NCBI GenBank assembly: GCA_022393335.1
Contig: JAJEKB010000982.1
Coordinates: 310,729 to 374,728 of the forward strand
DNA: 64,000 nucleotides
Source of the DNA: Macrotrachela quadricornifera
Taxonomy: Eukaryota; Rotifera; Eurotatoria; Philodinida; Philodinidae
Direction of reading: 5' to 3'
In this document: in pieces, positions 36,358 through 49,635 of the stretch
How the letters are laid out: the number at the start of each line of letters is the position of its first letter
Position numbering within the stretch: position 1 is the first letter of the stretch
Program-made: the position numbers and the translations under genes
Notes under the pieces: generated by a model
Database searches by the model: none
Told to the model about the DNA's origin: nothing
Seen by the model: only the letters and a program-made list of their open reading frames with translations

Positions 36358-37984
36358 TCAAAGTAGTATCGTAAACATCCATAGAATGATCGATTGAGTT
36401 GTCATGGTTAGAATGCTACTATAACGGCAATTCCAATATGAACAAGCTGCACTGCTCTGTGTTGTTGTTGTTGACGGTGCCGATTTTGTAACAGTTATTG
36501 TAGTTGCGATTGCTGCTGACTTTAATGATGATGTTGTTGTTCGCACTGGTGATGTTGCTGTGGGACGTCGTGTAGTTTCTAAATGTTTTATCAGAGAGTA
36601 AATATTTTTGAAAAACAAGCTAATCGAGAAGAATAAACCTGGCTTAGTTGTTGAAGCTGCAGGACACGGTTGATTATCAATGATATCAAACCTTTGAATG
36701 CGTTTATTGTAGGTGTCACATACATACAGATTACCTTCATTATCAAAATCCAAGTTGTGTGGTGTATTAAATTGATTTTCATCAGTACCCAAACCTGTGT
36801 TCAAATAGTATCAGATAGACTTTAATTTTAAATATTTAGTTTTTTCTCATGAAAACAAAGCTTCTCAATGAATATAATTGTCACTTTTGACTTTACTTAG
36901 CCTTCAGAATTTTGACTACTTTTGAAATGACTTTTTTTTCGTCTTTTTAGTAAGTTAAAATAAAACAACTATCGATTTTATGGTAAAAGCTGCACTTGTT
37001 TAACAGACAATTCTGAGATTGCAATTCTAATTCAACTTCTTCCTAGTCAGCAAGACTGAGATCGATAAAAAAAATGTACGCACCAAATCCTCCAGCAATG
37101 GTCTCGCCACGTGATGCATTGACAAGCCATCTTTGTATACGGTAGTTGCTCGAATCAGCTACGTAAACAGTTTCAGTTTCATCATCGACGAACACTCCTA
37201 ATGGATAATATAACGATGCAGCATCGGTGCCTTCCTTACCAAGGCTCGATCCAGCCACAGTGACACCTATTTCTGCACCCCTTGCCCATTTTTGAATTCG
37301 ATGATTGTTTCTATCAGCAACATATATAGAACCATCGATTCGATTGATGTGAATATCATATGGTCTAGAGAGATATAGGCCTGCCGATCCTGATTTGTTC
37401 TTTTTGCCAGCAACGACTGTCGTAGTATTTGTTATAGGTGACCATTTGATCACACAATTGTTATTGGATTCAGCCATATACACATTTTTTTCTTTGTCAA
37501 CGGATACACCTCTACAAAATGAACATTCATCCCCTATTTTGATACCTGACGATGATCCATAGGTCCATTTTTTGACTCGATTACCATGTCCCAGTGAAGC
37601 ATAGATTGTTGGTCCGTCTTTGTCGTCATCGACATAGATTCTGTAAGGAGCGATTTTCGTCGATGCAACAACATCATTCACAAACACTGATTGATTGACT
37701 GGAAATTTTCGGACCTCCTGATAATACGGATCACCGAAATATAACATATTTGTTGGTTTATGAATAAAAATGGCTTCAGCTTCAAAGAAAGTTTTATTGG
37801 CCGGGCGGAACATCTTACCATTGGCTACTGTAGTGCCTATTGTGTTCCATCTTGCACAGGGACTCAGTTTCAGTGATGCGATGAAAGATGAGCAGCACAA
37901 AACGACAACTTCAATATGTACTAGATAAATTAGTTTATATTTTTCATAATTAAACTTACGAATATTGATGACAAATATATGCAT
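36358..37984 (-). CDS. Secreted or GPI-anchored NHL-repeat protein
   Basis: Four exons in coding order: 37960-37984, 37084-37920, 36639-36794 and 36358-36578, giving 412 aa. The 25-nt first exon joins in phase to give a hydrophobic leader (VVVLCCSSFIASL) before the mature part. The body (about 40-320) is made of NHL-type beta-propeller repeats, seen as recurring YVADRNNHRIQKW, YVADSSNYRIQRW and YVCDTYNKRIQRF blocks preceded by P-(Y/L/H)-(D/G/N)-hydrophobic strands. A Thr/Ser/Pro-rich stalk follows. The protein ends in a short hydrophobic tail (SIILWMFTILL) with no basic residues after it, which fits a GPI-anchor signal. Such extracellular NHL proteins bind ligands by an open propeller; the ligand is unknown. 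The first exon is the least certain part. Confidence 0.8.
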
Positions 37985-39864
37985 TAGTAAGAATTATCGA
38001 GGTGATTTGAGATAGAGAAAATAGCAAAGTACATGTATACAAAGTAATATAAAATCTTTGAAGTGATGCTTAGGCCAGATGAAAAAGGATTATTTATATA
38101 TGGCCCATATATACAATAGATAAAGAGAAGAGATGCGGAAATATTTACCTGTTTATGCATAAGTTTTAAAACATTGATACAAAGTAGGAAATGTGAATAT
38201 GTTAAATAATTTATGAACAGATGAAGTGCGATACAGTAATAGACGCCGAGAATAACCAACTCCAAGCAATGAGAATCCACTTTCACTTCAGATGAAGGAA
38301 ATATAACATGATCAAATGTTTGAAAAGCTGAAAATCAGCTCTTTTCCCCATTATCTATAGTATTTTGTCTGCTTTTTTATATCTCTTGTTCATGAACGTA
38401 TATTTGTCATTGAATGAATATCTACAAGGACATATTTTGACTAAATTAAAGATAAATTAGTTATTCCATAGTGCACATAAAAATACTTGACTAGTTGCTA
38501 TCGAAATTGGACTATTTTCAAAAAGTATTGTAAAGCAAATCAAATAAGCATTATGAATTCAGAATGTCGACATTAGAAAATGTAAAGTTTCATTTTTGTC
38601 GAGTTTAAAGGAAAAAGCTTCATATTCGAAGGAAACCAAAGATAAGAGTGTCTACCATTGATAAGCAGATAGTAAGAAAAATTCAACATTTTTCATATTA
38701 TTCTACTGTTTTTTTTCATCATTAATAATTTTCTATATTCGATAGTATTATTTACTACAGCTCATGAAACACGAAACATTAAAAAAAACGGTTGATGTTG
38801 AAAGTCATTCTGAACATTTGATAAACTGTTGGCATAACTTATCTATGAATGCATCATAATCATGTTTCGCACATACATTATTTTAGTGACGTCAAAACTC
38901 AGAAATAATAAATACGACGCTTCCTCTAGATAGTTTTATTTGTTACAGGAAGAAAAATAGAAGAGGCGTAACAGTAATAAAATACATGCCATTTAAAGTA
39001 AGTAGTTTTTTTCAAGTTATAAATTACAACGATATATTTGTGTATGATTCAGTCTAGTGATACATGACTTGTCTAACTTCAATTCAAATTAAAAAAGCGG
39101 AAAAAATCACGAAGATACTTTATGAAAGAAATAGTGAGACGCGCCCAAATAAAATTTATCACTATTATAATCATGATTTAAATAAGGAATTGGCTGTAGA
39201 ACTAATCAAAAGGCTAAAGATAAAGTTTATGTTAATTATTATTCGAGCTTCAAATAGAGATTTATATGAGTAGTTTGTTTTCTTGAACACAAAGAAATCA
39301 TATGAACTAAAAGCAGTTGATATACTTGCATGTTTGTTCTCATTTATAAAGTCACATATATATATATATATATGCATTTGTGATGATTTAGAGCAATTAT
39401 TTGAAATGGGATTTTTTCATGCCAAAAGTTCAGTTATTCAGATATTTTTACTATCTATCTCTCGCTCATTTATGATGTTTTTATAGAGAAAGTCCAGCTA
39501 GTCGAACATTTTTGCTCATTAGCTTGAGTCACATGAGATTTGGCACTTAGATTTTCAATTAATCAATTGTTTTACTTTAGAAGCGTTGAACAATCAGATT
39601 TTTCCATACTAAGATTTCATTGAACTCTTTGTTTTTTTCTATCTGGTGATCATTCAAACAGATTTATTCATGACAAAAGTTCCATTAGCCATATTTTTTA
39701 GCTAACTAATGTGTCTATGAGCTAGGTGATATTTTTTCATGACATTTTCTATTAAAGTTGATTCAAGAGGAGTGATATTTTACTAATTTACTATGTAATG
39801 ATATTAACTTTATCTGTATATTAGTTTGTCAAAGGAGATTGGAAGCAACAGTCTGATCTATATT

Positions 39865-39972
39865 ACCCATACAGAAAAAAGTCGCCAAAAATCAGATCAC
39901 AATCGATTAAAAGGTGTATGATTCTAATCGATTCATTATCAATTAAGATCTGATTGAGAATCAATGATGGGT
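39865..39972. mobile_element. Short hairpin MITE, ACCCAT family
   Basis: A 108-bp element starting ACCCAT and ending ATGGGT, with inner inverted blocks (AATCAGATC..AATCGATT and AATCGATT..GATCTGATT), so the strand folds on itself. The ends and the TCGATT/TAATC-rich interior resemble the copies near 48.5-49.0 kb. Confidence 0.55.
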
Positions 39973-40179
39973 CGATTAAAATCGAATCCAAACAATTGAA
40001 ATTCACTCGTATTTCTGCGATCAGCGTTTCGATAATTTTACTCAAAATTAATTTTTTTACGAATATGTATTCCTACTGGATCAAAGGAACAAATGGTTCA
40101 AAAACAAGTATTTAGAAAGTCGTTTGATTCTATTTTTGCGAAGAAAAAATCAATGAAAAAACATTTTTTTTTCTACAAT

Positions 40180-40560
40180 ACAAATTTTACAGTATTCCTT
40201 GCCATAGCAAACAAAAAACAATACTATCTCTGAAGAAACAAGTAAAAAAGCAATATTATGTTAAGATAAGCAATTTTAAAGAGATTTCCTTCTATAGAAA
40301 GGAAAAAACAATATTATTTTCAAAAAAATAATTTTAAACATATTCCTGTCTATAGAAAAGAAAAAACAATATTTTTTTGAAAAAACAAATTAAGAATCAA
40401 TATTATTTTTAGATAACAATTTTAAATATATTCCTTTCCATAGGGAAAACAAAACAATATTATATTGAAAAAAACACGTAGAACAACAATCTAATTTTGA
40501 AAAAACAATTTTGAACGAATTCCTTTATTAGAAAGGAAAAAAAATGAAAAGAAACTGTTT
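40180..40560. repeat. Degenerate tandem repeat, GGAAAAAACAATATT type
   Basis: Several diverged copies of a unit containing TTTTAAA..ATTCCTTTC, a TATAGAAAGG core and AAAAAACAATATTATTTT recur at irregular spacing of about 60-85 bp (cores near 40295, 40356, 40440 and 40530). A purine-rich tail continues toward 40780. Confidence 0.6.
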
Positions 40561-41148
40561 TTTTTTCAGCGAAAAATTATATACATGTTCCTTATCCTTA
40601 CTAAAGAAGGAAGACTCAAAGAAAAATGTTCTTTTTTCAACAAAACATGTTTAAAAGTGTTTTCTTCTTACAAATGAAAATACAATGAAAAATCTGTTTT
40701 TTCTTTCAAGAAAATAAGTCTAAACATATTCTATTCTAAGAAAAAAAAAGAAACAGGTGAAAGAAACATTTTTAAAGGTTTTTTAGTCGAAAAAGTTGGT
40801 CTGTTTTTCTAGTTTCTGCAAAGTACTTCAGACGCTTCTTTCACTCGAAATGTTTGCTTTGGTTGGTTTGTTTCGAGAAAGAATGTAGGAAACGAGATAT
40901 AACCTCACTAATGCTTTCATGAAGGTTTTTTTAGAGTTTGGTATGCGTATCAAATATTAAGCTATTATGTAGGCGTGTGCATCATATCTCAGAGGTTACA
41001 GTTAAAAAACTGTACACACCTTCAAGGAAAGTAAGATGCATTAGAATAAAATCAGATCATTTGTTGATCATGTAATATTGCCATCTATAGTTTTGATATA
41101 TTTTCAATGTTTATTTTCATTTTTGATTATTGGTCCAACTGTCGTACG

Positions 41149-42237
41149 CAAACTTGAAACTGGATCGGTAAAACCGACCACCCCGGCCCACTTTAGTCTA
41201 ACTTTTTAGACTGGTCGTTCTTCACCCGCTTTTACTGGTATGTTTTTCATTTTGAAAAATTTCTTAGATTACGAACATTTGCTTATTTTGCTCATTTTTA
41301 ACGATTTTCATAATTTTAGTCATGAGGAGATACGAATTTTCAGTTTTTCAATTGATAAGTTTTCAATTATTGTTGATGTCTCAGCTCTACACGTTCACTA
41401 ATATCTCCATCACAGAATGAGAGCTTCAAAGTTTGTTAAGTAAATTTTCTTATGCGCAAAAAGGTTTTCAGACAGTTAAAGATGGCATCGATTTACTCAA
41501 TGAGTTTTTCACCTTAAAATTTTGAACTTATTTGCCTCGTCTATTTTTGAGCTACTTCTCACAGGAACTTAATAGTTAGTACCTTCTAGTTGTGCTTTCA
41601 TAACAAAATATCAGAAAAAATACGTTCTGTCCTAAGATCGCGTCAGCGACTGCTGCCATATAACTGAAAATATTTATATGTCAAGGACTCTCGTTCATAA
41701 ATGTTAGTATGAAAAATTCTACTTTTTTATTTTAGTGCGACTACTACTCTATAGTAGCGTCCGTTTGATGAATTGAGACATGTTTAGTTGTGTCAAACAC
41801 TGATTTCAAATAGAAAATAGATCTAACTTGACATTTGTAAAGAAATCATATTGGTATTGAAAAAAAACGCTAGCCAGAATGTATTTAGATAAAGATTAGT
41901 ATTAGTTTTCTTGAATTTTTAGTCAAACTGTATTGAAGAAAATCTTCCTTCATCCTTAAAATTAGCACCCGAAATATGATAGACTAAAAGTGAAACTGTT
42001 CTGATGAAAACTTGAAAACTTACGAATTTGACAGCGTATATCTGCGTCAAACTCACGTAAAAGACTCTTTCTATAATGAAGCGATCATTCAGTTGATGCA
42101 TATGATGTACCGATACCACACTGGAAAAGTTATCCGTTCTGATAAGCTGGTTTTCACTAGTTTTTTGCCGGTTTAACCGAAATTTCAAACCGGTCGGTCC
42201 AATTCAGTCTGAAAAGGGTAGACCGGTTTCAACTCTG
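41149..42237. mobile_element. hAT-like DNA transposon relic (non-coding)
   Basis: The left end, CAAACTTGAAACTGG, and the right end, CCGGTTTCAACTCTG, are inverted matches with a few changes. They are flanked by GTCGTACG (41141-41148) and ATCGTACG (42238-42245), an 8-bp duplication with one mismatch. An 8-bp target site with CA(G)AG-like ends is the hAT pattern. The 1089-bp interior shows no transposase; subterminal ACCGG/CCGGT motifs are repeated. Confidence 0.7.
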
Positions 42238-42519
42238 ATCGTACGTATATGTGTCGGACATAATTGAGATTTAGGCAAAATTAAATCAAGATTTGTATTT
42301 TTCGCTATATCGATACACTTAAAAAAAAATTTAAAACGAATATGTTTTTAATTTTTATAATTATAAAATTTGAAAAAGTTATATAATTTGCAACTTGTAT
42401 TTGATAAAAACAATTTAATAATATACATTGCATTATTTCTATTGCAACTGGTACAAGGAAGTAGTATGCATTTAGTTATATTTAAAAATCTCATTTAAGC
42501 TTTTCTTGTATAATTTTTT

Positions 42520-42940
42520 TTTCATTCGGGATATTGGGACATTCAATGGTAGGTGAAATTTTTGTAAATAATTTTAAAACATTTTCTATGTCAAATTTTT
42601 CATGTATTCCTTTTACATTTGGGACATGGGGTCATTCAATGAATGATGAAATTTGTGTATATCATTTTAGAACATTTTCTATATTAATTTTTTTCTATAT
42701 TTTTATTTCTACTGGGACATTGGAACATTGACTAGAAGATAAAATTATTATGGTTGAGCAAGAAAATTTTAGTATATTAATTATACATTTTGAAATTTTT
42801 TCATATCGGAGATATAGAGACATTCAGTGATTGTTGAATATAATTTATTAATAAATTTTTTTCGATAATTAATGAGTATCCTTTTTTGTAATGATGGAGA
42901 CGTGATGACATACAATTATTAGTTAAATTTTAGTAATTAG
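42520..42940. repeat. Degenerate tandem repeat, about 85-97 bp unit
   Basis: Phrases of the form GGGACATTGGGACATTCAATG recur near 42536, 42621, 42714, 42811 and 42896. Each is followed by GATGAAATTTGTG.A..ATTTTAGAACATTTTCTAT or a decayed form. Identity falls from left to right. Confidence 0.65.
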
Positions 42941-43842
42941 TAATTTTTTTCTAGAACACGTGACTTTTGTGATGATGCAGTCGATGGATTGAAAAGGTCG
43001 ATTGACTATAAGAATTCGACGTTTCTCGAGCAGAGGGTGAAAGAGCTCGATGTGAAATGACCACTTAAACCAAAGAATATTTAGTATGACATGCTCTTCT
43101 TAAAGTCACAATATCATATATCATAGTATAAGCTATATTTAGGAGCGTAAGTGATATGTAACGTGAAACTTGTACAAATAGCATAATCGACAATGTATGA
43201 TGTATAATCTAGCTTAAATTTTAAGTTGAATATTTGTTTATAATGGAATTCGAATAGTGGTAAGATCGAATTAAACTAAGAAAATAGTTAACGAAACCCA
43301 AGATTGTTACAAATAAAGTGAACATTTTTCTAATTAATAGTCGATAAAAGCTGAAATTCGTTTCGTGGAAGTAAAAAATTTAGTTGGTCTTGTTAAAAGA
43401 AAAACTTTTTCTTTTAGTTTTGCGCTTAATGAAAATGATTCTGTCTAAGTTTATTTTTGCCTGTGACATATATTTGATAAAAGGGTTATAGTAAACATCA
43501 TTCCTAGCAGAATTTAAAGAAATTTCCAAAATTGATTGTTATTGAGCATCTTCTTTCCAATTAGTTTTCACGAAAAAGGTTGAATACCTTTTTGCAACAG
43601 TAATTTTATCTATAGAGTTTATCTCAATTTTTTTCTCAATTGAATCAGACTCAAAAACAGTGGAAACAGTACTTTGAATTTGATACAAGTTCGAAATAAG
43701 GAAATTAAACTTACAAAAAATGTTTGTACACAAGGAGATAGAATGAATGTGGTATTAGTTAGAAACATATGATAAGGTTTCAGTTGGGAGTAAATCATTA
43801 TTATCCTATCCACTTAGCCTTAAGAGTTTTTTTTTCATATTT

Positions 43843-45046
43843 TTATTTCGAAATAGATGAATAAGTGTCAATCCATTTAACTGTCATCCAAGTAACTAAA
43901 GAATATTCATCTATATTCGTTATAACGGCTAATTTATCAATATTATTAAGTCCATCAATATCTTGTCTTAAAATGGCATCAAATAATAGTTTAAATCGAT
44001 TTTTATTTCGTGTTTGACTTGGATGTAAACCAGCATAATAATAACCAGCTGTTGGTCGTTGAACACAAATATCTTTTGATAAAAATCTTAAACCAATATC
44101 ATCATCTTCTCCACCCCAATGAAAATATTTATTAGAATAACCATTTAATAACATAAAAGTTTTCGGTAGAATTTTTAATACACCACCAACAAGAAATGAA
44201 TAGATCTTAGTATATGAACTATTCATTCGAAAACGTACATTAGCTGACATATGAAGTGGATGTTCATTTAATGTTAAACACGAATATAAATTCTGATCAT
44301 TTTCTGGAATAAGATCAACATCTGAATAAAAAAAATAGAATATTTTATTTAAAATTAAAGTAATCTACATATCATATACCATGAAAAATAACACATGTTG
44401 GTTTATATGTTTTCATAAGATGATAAAATGCAATATTATACAGTCGACCTTTATTAAATGCACCTGATGTTTGTTGTTCAATAATAAATATTTTATAATT
44501 TGAAATTTTTTGTCGTTTTAAAAATGGTATTAAATTATATAATAAATTTCGTAAATTTTTTTCACGATCACGATATGGAATAATAATTGCAATGGTTTCA
44601 TTTTGAAATAATGAACATGTATCTGTCGTTTCCCATAGTTTGACATATTTTAATGTTGATGATGAACGTATTTGAAAATCATTAGGTGGATTAAGATTAA
44701 TATTCAAACTTCCATTTAAATTTATTAGACAAGTTTTTGATAATTGATTAATTAAATTATTTGAATTGAGAATACCATTATTACCAATACATACTACTCG
44801 ATAGTCATATAAGTGATTGATATGCACAGGTATTAAAATTTTTTGTTTGTTCAATAAATACAATGGTTTTTTGTAGGGAATAGAATAATTCCATAGATGA
44901 GTATTTTGATGGATTGGTGTATAAATAAGATAAAATATCAATATAAATATGAATGAAAAGAAAAAAGATATAGATGATAAACGATATTTACTAACTGTAA
45001 ATATATGCCGACAATGAAGTGTTCGATAACGTTGCATAGTCATCAT
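43843..45046 (-). CDS. Beta-1,4-galactosyltransferase family (GT7), type II Golgi protein
   Basis: Two exons: 44380-45046 and 43843-44321, giving 381 aa. A short cytoplasmic stretch is followed by one transmembrane signal anchor (about residues 24-41), then the catalytic region. Family motifs occur in order: IIPYRDREKNLRNLL, FNKGRLYNIAF, DVDLIPEND with the metal-binding DVD (split at the exon join), GGVLKI, and NKYFHWGGEDDDIGLR, followed by a DGLNN segment. The enzyme would transfer galactose or a related sugar from a UDP donor to GlcNAc on glycoproteins or lipids in the Golgi. The usual WGWGGEDDD is FHWGGEDDD here; the aromatic change may affect substrate choice. Two in-frame ATGs (45046 and 45043) make the exact start uncertain, without consequence for the anchor. 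Confidence 0.9.
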
Positions 45047-48000
45047 CTATATGTCTGGAAATTGATCTTATTTTATTTTCTTTCGTTCTATAAAGAATAA
45101 TATATTTGAGTCTATACTCTCTGAAAAAAGAAAAATAGAAGAATGAATGAAACATATGAAGGCAATAATCAGTTTATAGGATGTATATAGATCAAATTTC
45201 AACTAGAACACCAAAAAGAACCATTTGTCTCAATTTTATTTTAATAGTTTAGCTCGTTTTGAAGAATATAATAGATGATCATATTATTTTAAAAAAATAA
45301 CTAAATAAACCAGATTAGGAAAAATAAAAAGGTACATCAATATTACCAAATATAGTAGGATGGAGAAAAATTCTTATAATGATCGATCATAATTTTTTTT
45401 CTTTTTACCATCAGGCGTAGTGATGAAGTAAGTGTAGTAGGGAAATGATATGCGTGCGCACATAAAGACTTTTCTTTTTTTCTATTTCAGCTTTTTTTAA
45501 AACTACCGACGAAGGATTAGAAACGATAAATGAATTGTGCAATAAGACCGGCTTAAATTAGTTTAGAAAATAGGAATTCGTAGAAAGGAAAAGAATCAAC
45601 AGAATAATAAAATAGATCTTTAATATAAAGAATTTTATTTAAAAATTCAGTTTTATTCCTAGCATTCTTTTGATGAAGATAATTGACACTGACAAAATAT
45701 AACGTTCCAAGTATGTTTATGTTTTAATACCTAATTATTACTTTTCATCTTTTCATCTTATGATCAAACATGTCTAAATAACCATATATTTATTTACCCG
45801 TAGTTAAGAGCATCGCGTTACCTACAATAAATAATTCAAATGTACACGGACGAACATGTTGTATACTGTATAACAGTAAATAATGCCATTTGCTCCGCCT
45901 TCTCAAAATGTATTGATATAAAGTAAGAAAAGAAATAATGTTAAGGAAAAAAAAGAACTTATTTTAGTTTTTAAGGAACACATGCCCGATTGATAGAATA
46001 TATTAACCGTACATTTCTAAAAATAAAAAGCGAGGACAAATAGAATGAAGTCATAAAAAAACTGTAATAATAAAAAGCGTTAAAATCAAAGCATATACAG
46101 TAATAATGTATTTGATTAAATGGAATATATGTTTGTTTGTTCTCGTGTATCATTAACTCAATACTTCGTTGATAAAAAAAAAATATGAACACATGAACGA
46201 TACACTAAACAGTTATCTTTTATACAATATTTCTATATGTTTTCAATATTTTTATCAATCTTTTTTTGTATATTTTCGTATGAATCAGAGCATCAAGTTC
46301 TACTCCGATCATGAATTTTTAACTTTTTAGAAAAAAAAAATTCATAACTTCTTTTTTGGACCATCATTCGAACCAAACTGTAGTTTTCAAAATAAGGTAA
46401 ACATAACTTTATCTAATCATCTAACTTTTATTCAAAACTAATCCGTTCATAATGAGCAATATTCTTTACAATGACGTGTTTACTCTTCGTGTTTGTCCAA
46501 TTTGCTCTTTTCTTAATTTTATCATCAAAGCCAATTGGTAAGAAAGACTAGGCGAAACACCATTATTTTGATATGAAAAATATCTCTTATGACGAAACAA
46601 ATTACACCATTCTATTCTTCAACTGAAAATCTATAGTTTCTTAGGTCAAAAACATACGATAGGAAACGACCCCATCTGATGCTTTTCCACAGTAGTCCAG
46701 AGACAGGACCCAATGATTCGTCATGATGATCGGATATTATTTTTATCCAGCCATTTTTCGTTTAATTCTCAGGTTTGGATCTGGTCATTTCTAATACGAT
46801 TATTAAGCTTGAGTTCATTTATCGGATACAAGAACAGGATACGAAGCGATAATCTGTCCTTTTGAAAGGTATGATGACATTAACTTTCAATGGACAAATC
46901 GATGGTCTGATCGAAATTAGGTATTGTTTTTTAAGATTTTTCTGTGTTTTCGTTTTGCGAAAATAGATACAAAAAGATTGTAATTGATAACGATTGGATT
47001 ATAAATCAATTACAAATATATAACTTCAATTCATTATACATTTTTTTTTATTAAAAAATAATCAAATAACCGTTTGTCAAACTTATTATATTGATTACGT
47101 TGAATTTCAGAAGTTTAAAAATTTGATTAAAAATTCAGCATATATAATTGATCATTGGAAAAGTTGTTTTTCAACTATAATCGCAATCTTTGAGTTGTTA
47201 ATAATTAAATTGCCATAAGTTAATGAGCGATTTATACTGTGTGACCTTTGTATGTTCTTAACTAGTGCTTAAAAATTTTAAGATGTAATTAGTTAAGAAA
47301 TTATTACACATACGGATAATTTTATTTAATTATATTACCTTTACAAAAAAAAAACTGGCGAAAGGGCTGATTTTAATTACGATAATGATTAAATTGATTT
47401 TTAAGAATACAATTGGTCTTAATTGACTTTTAAGTTAAAGACTCACATTCTTATCGTTTTCAAACTTATTGTGAACATCAAAATCTATCATTTAGCGAGA
47501 ATGATTCATTGTTGTTAAACAATATGGACTAACTAAATAAATTACAATTTATTTGCCATATTCAATCTTAATTAATTTTTTTACTCTAAACATGAACAAT
47601 ATCTAATCCTGTTCAGTCGAACATACTATAGCAATGTTAATTTAGAAACTCCTTTTCCCTAGAGATACATTTACTATCATAGTTTTCTGCAACACATTTA
47701 ACTACAATGGATGAAGTTAAAATTGTTCTTCGACATACAAAAAGAAAAACAAATAATTCACTTGAACAAAGAGAAAATATGTCATTATAAAGATTGGTTA
47801 AAAGTTCATTTAAATATCTACTTCATTGATCTGCTTGACAATGAATAATCTACTATGATATATTTTGATTCAATGAATTTAAATATTCTATCTTATTCAA
47901 CACTAATTATTAATACAAATTATCAATTAGAAGAAAGGATCTCTGAATTATCTTCGACTTCAGATCATTTCAATTTCCATGAAATTTATACTACTTTTTG

Positions 48001-48521
48001 GAAAAAGTCTTGGATTTTCACCGTGATAGTCGCGTTCATATGACTCATAAACAAGATAGGAGTAACATGAATTTAAAAAACCATGAGAAATCATAAACTC
48101 ACCATACCTTAATGAACTAAGGTCACCAAATATGATAAGTCGTTACGATGGATCACAGAGATATACCATCACACGTACATGTTCTTTATATACCTATATA
48201 CAGATAACCATTATGACTGCTATGAGATCGAATTCCTTATAAATCCATTTCAAAGAATTCTGCTCGATATGTTTCGCACATTACTTGAAACTACAATACT
48301 AAAATGAGACTAATGCTTCATAAAATTCTGTACAGCGAACCCCACACCTTTTATCAAGGTTCTGCAACATCACCTTCGATTTCGAACTGTAAAAATGAAC
48401 TTTTATCACCACCAGATTTAACCTTCGAAAGTATCTACCTGAGATAAACGTGTTGTAGGTTGGGTGAAATGAAATAGGATTTTTTATTAATATAGATCGA
48501 TGAAAAATTCTCATATTGATT

Positions 48522-48625
48522 ACCCATGTAAAAAAAAATGCAAATAATCAAACTAACATCGATTGAAATCATACACATTTTAATCAACTTTAATCTGATT
48601 ATTTACTTAATTTTTGTTGCATGAA
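48522..48625. mobile_element. ACCCAT-family hairpin MITE, copy A
   Basis: It begins ACCCATGTAAAAAAAA and its two halves are imperfect inverted copies (ATGCAAATAATCA against TGATTATTTAC). The 128 bp starting at 48471 also repeat at about 48663 with strong similarity, including flanking GAAATAGG..TTTTT.ATT, so this region was duplicated in direct orientation. Confidence 0.5.
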
Positions 48626-48714
48626 TATTAACTCAAATAAAGGTATTTTAACTTTTGTAAAATGAAATAGGCTTTTTCATTGATGTAAATCGATACACAA
48701 TGGTCGTATCGATT

Positions 48715-48992
48715 ACCCATGTAAAAAAAATCTAGATAAATAATCAGAGTAAAACAAATTTAAATCATACACATTTTAATCGATTTTAATCAAAAATCAT
48801 CCAAAAAAGCAAACGCTTATTGATTATTCTGATTATTTCAGATTATCATCAATTAAAGATTCATGAAAAAAATAAATTATAATCGATGCAAATCAAAAGT
48901 CAATAATTTTGTCGTTTATCATGAAAGAAAATCGATTAAAATATGTGTGATCTAAATCTGATTATTCACCTAATTCTTTTTTTTACATGTGT
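48715..48992. mobile_element. ACCCAT-family hairpin MITE, copy B
   Basis: A long imperfect palindrome. The left arm ACCCATGTAAAAAAAA..AATAATCAGA..AATCATACACATTTTAATCGATTTT is mirrored by the right arm from about 48927 to 48992, ending TTTTACATGTGT. About 60-70 bp per arm pair with few gaps. No coding capacity. Confidence 0.65.
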
Positions 48993-49635
48993 TCATGTTA
49001 TATCTTACGTTTGATTTCAAGAGATATGTAGCAATTGAGTTACTTGAATGAGATTTCGTGTGAACAATAAGGACAAGTATTTTAAACATTTAATGTGATA
49101 AACTATCGAAATTATCATTTATCTAATAAAAACAAAATATTTCGAGAGCTTTTTTTTGATCATTTTATTATATGATTTTTAAAAAATTCATAATAACCAA
49201 AAATAAGATTCATCATTGTCATTGTACTGATATTTTATATAGTTGCAATGATGTATAATAAACTTAATACTATACATGAAAAATTTTTATATGCGTTTTA
49301 TAACTCAATACTGAGTTCTTTTTTTGAAAAGAAAAAATGAACATCTTTTAGCATGATATATATACTTCAAACGCTGTTTGAATTAGAAAAAGAATAGATG
49401 TTTTTTCATTCAAATGAAATAAAATAATAACGTAATATCTCTCATAAACACAAATTTATAATTACTCTTTTTTTTTTTTCATGACAATTATAATGAATAA
49501 AAACAAACTTAGTTTTTCTCTTCAATTATTCAAACACTATAACATCACAGTGCAACATTAGTATAAGATTATTATAGAAAACAGGGAACATGCATACTAA
49601 ACTTATTCTATAAGTCATATATAATATGGAGAATA

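Larger units (their letters stand above)
37985..43842. other. Transposon- and satellite-rich spacer
   Basis: 5.9 kb with no supported gene between two minus-strand genes. It holds a small inverted-repeat element (39865-39972), a degenerate tandem array (40180-40560), a hAT-like element (41149-42237) and a second tandem array (42520-42940), each listed separately. Left of 39.8 kb I see only A+T-rich DNA and a TA microsatellite near 39358-39373. Confidence 0.6.

Noticed and set aside
37984..38286. Minus-strand open frame just upstream of the NHL-repeat gene
   Set aside because: The short first exon at 37960-37984 gives a better leader; this frame is hydrophobic low-information sequence.
47700..48043. 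Two short frames resembling a broken gene (starting MDEVKIVLRHTK and MIYFDSMNLN)
   Set aside because: Composition is only slightly protein-like, frames do not join and no family is recognised.
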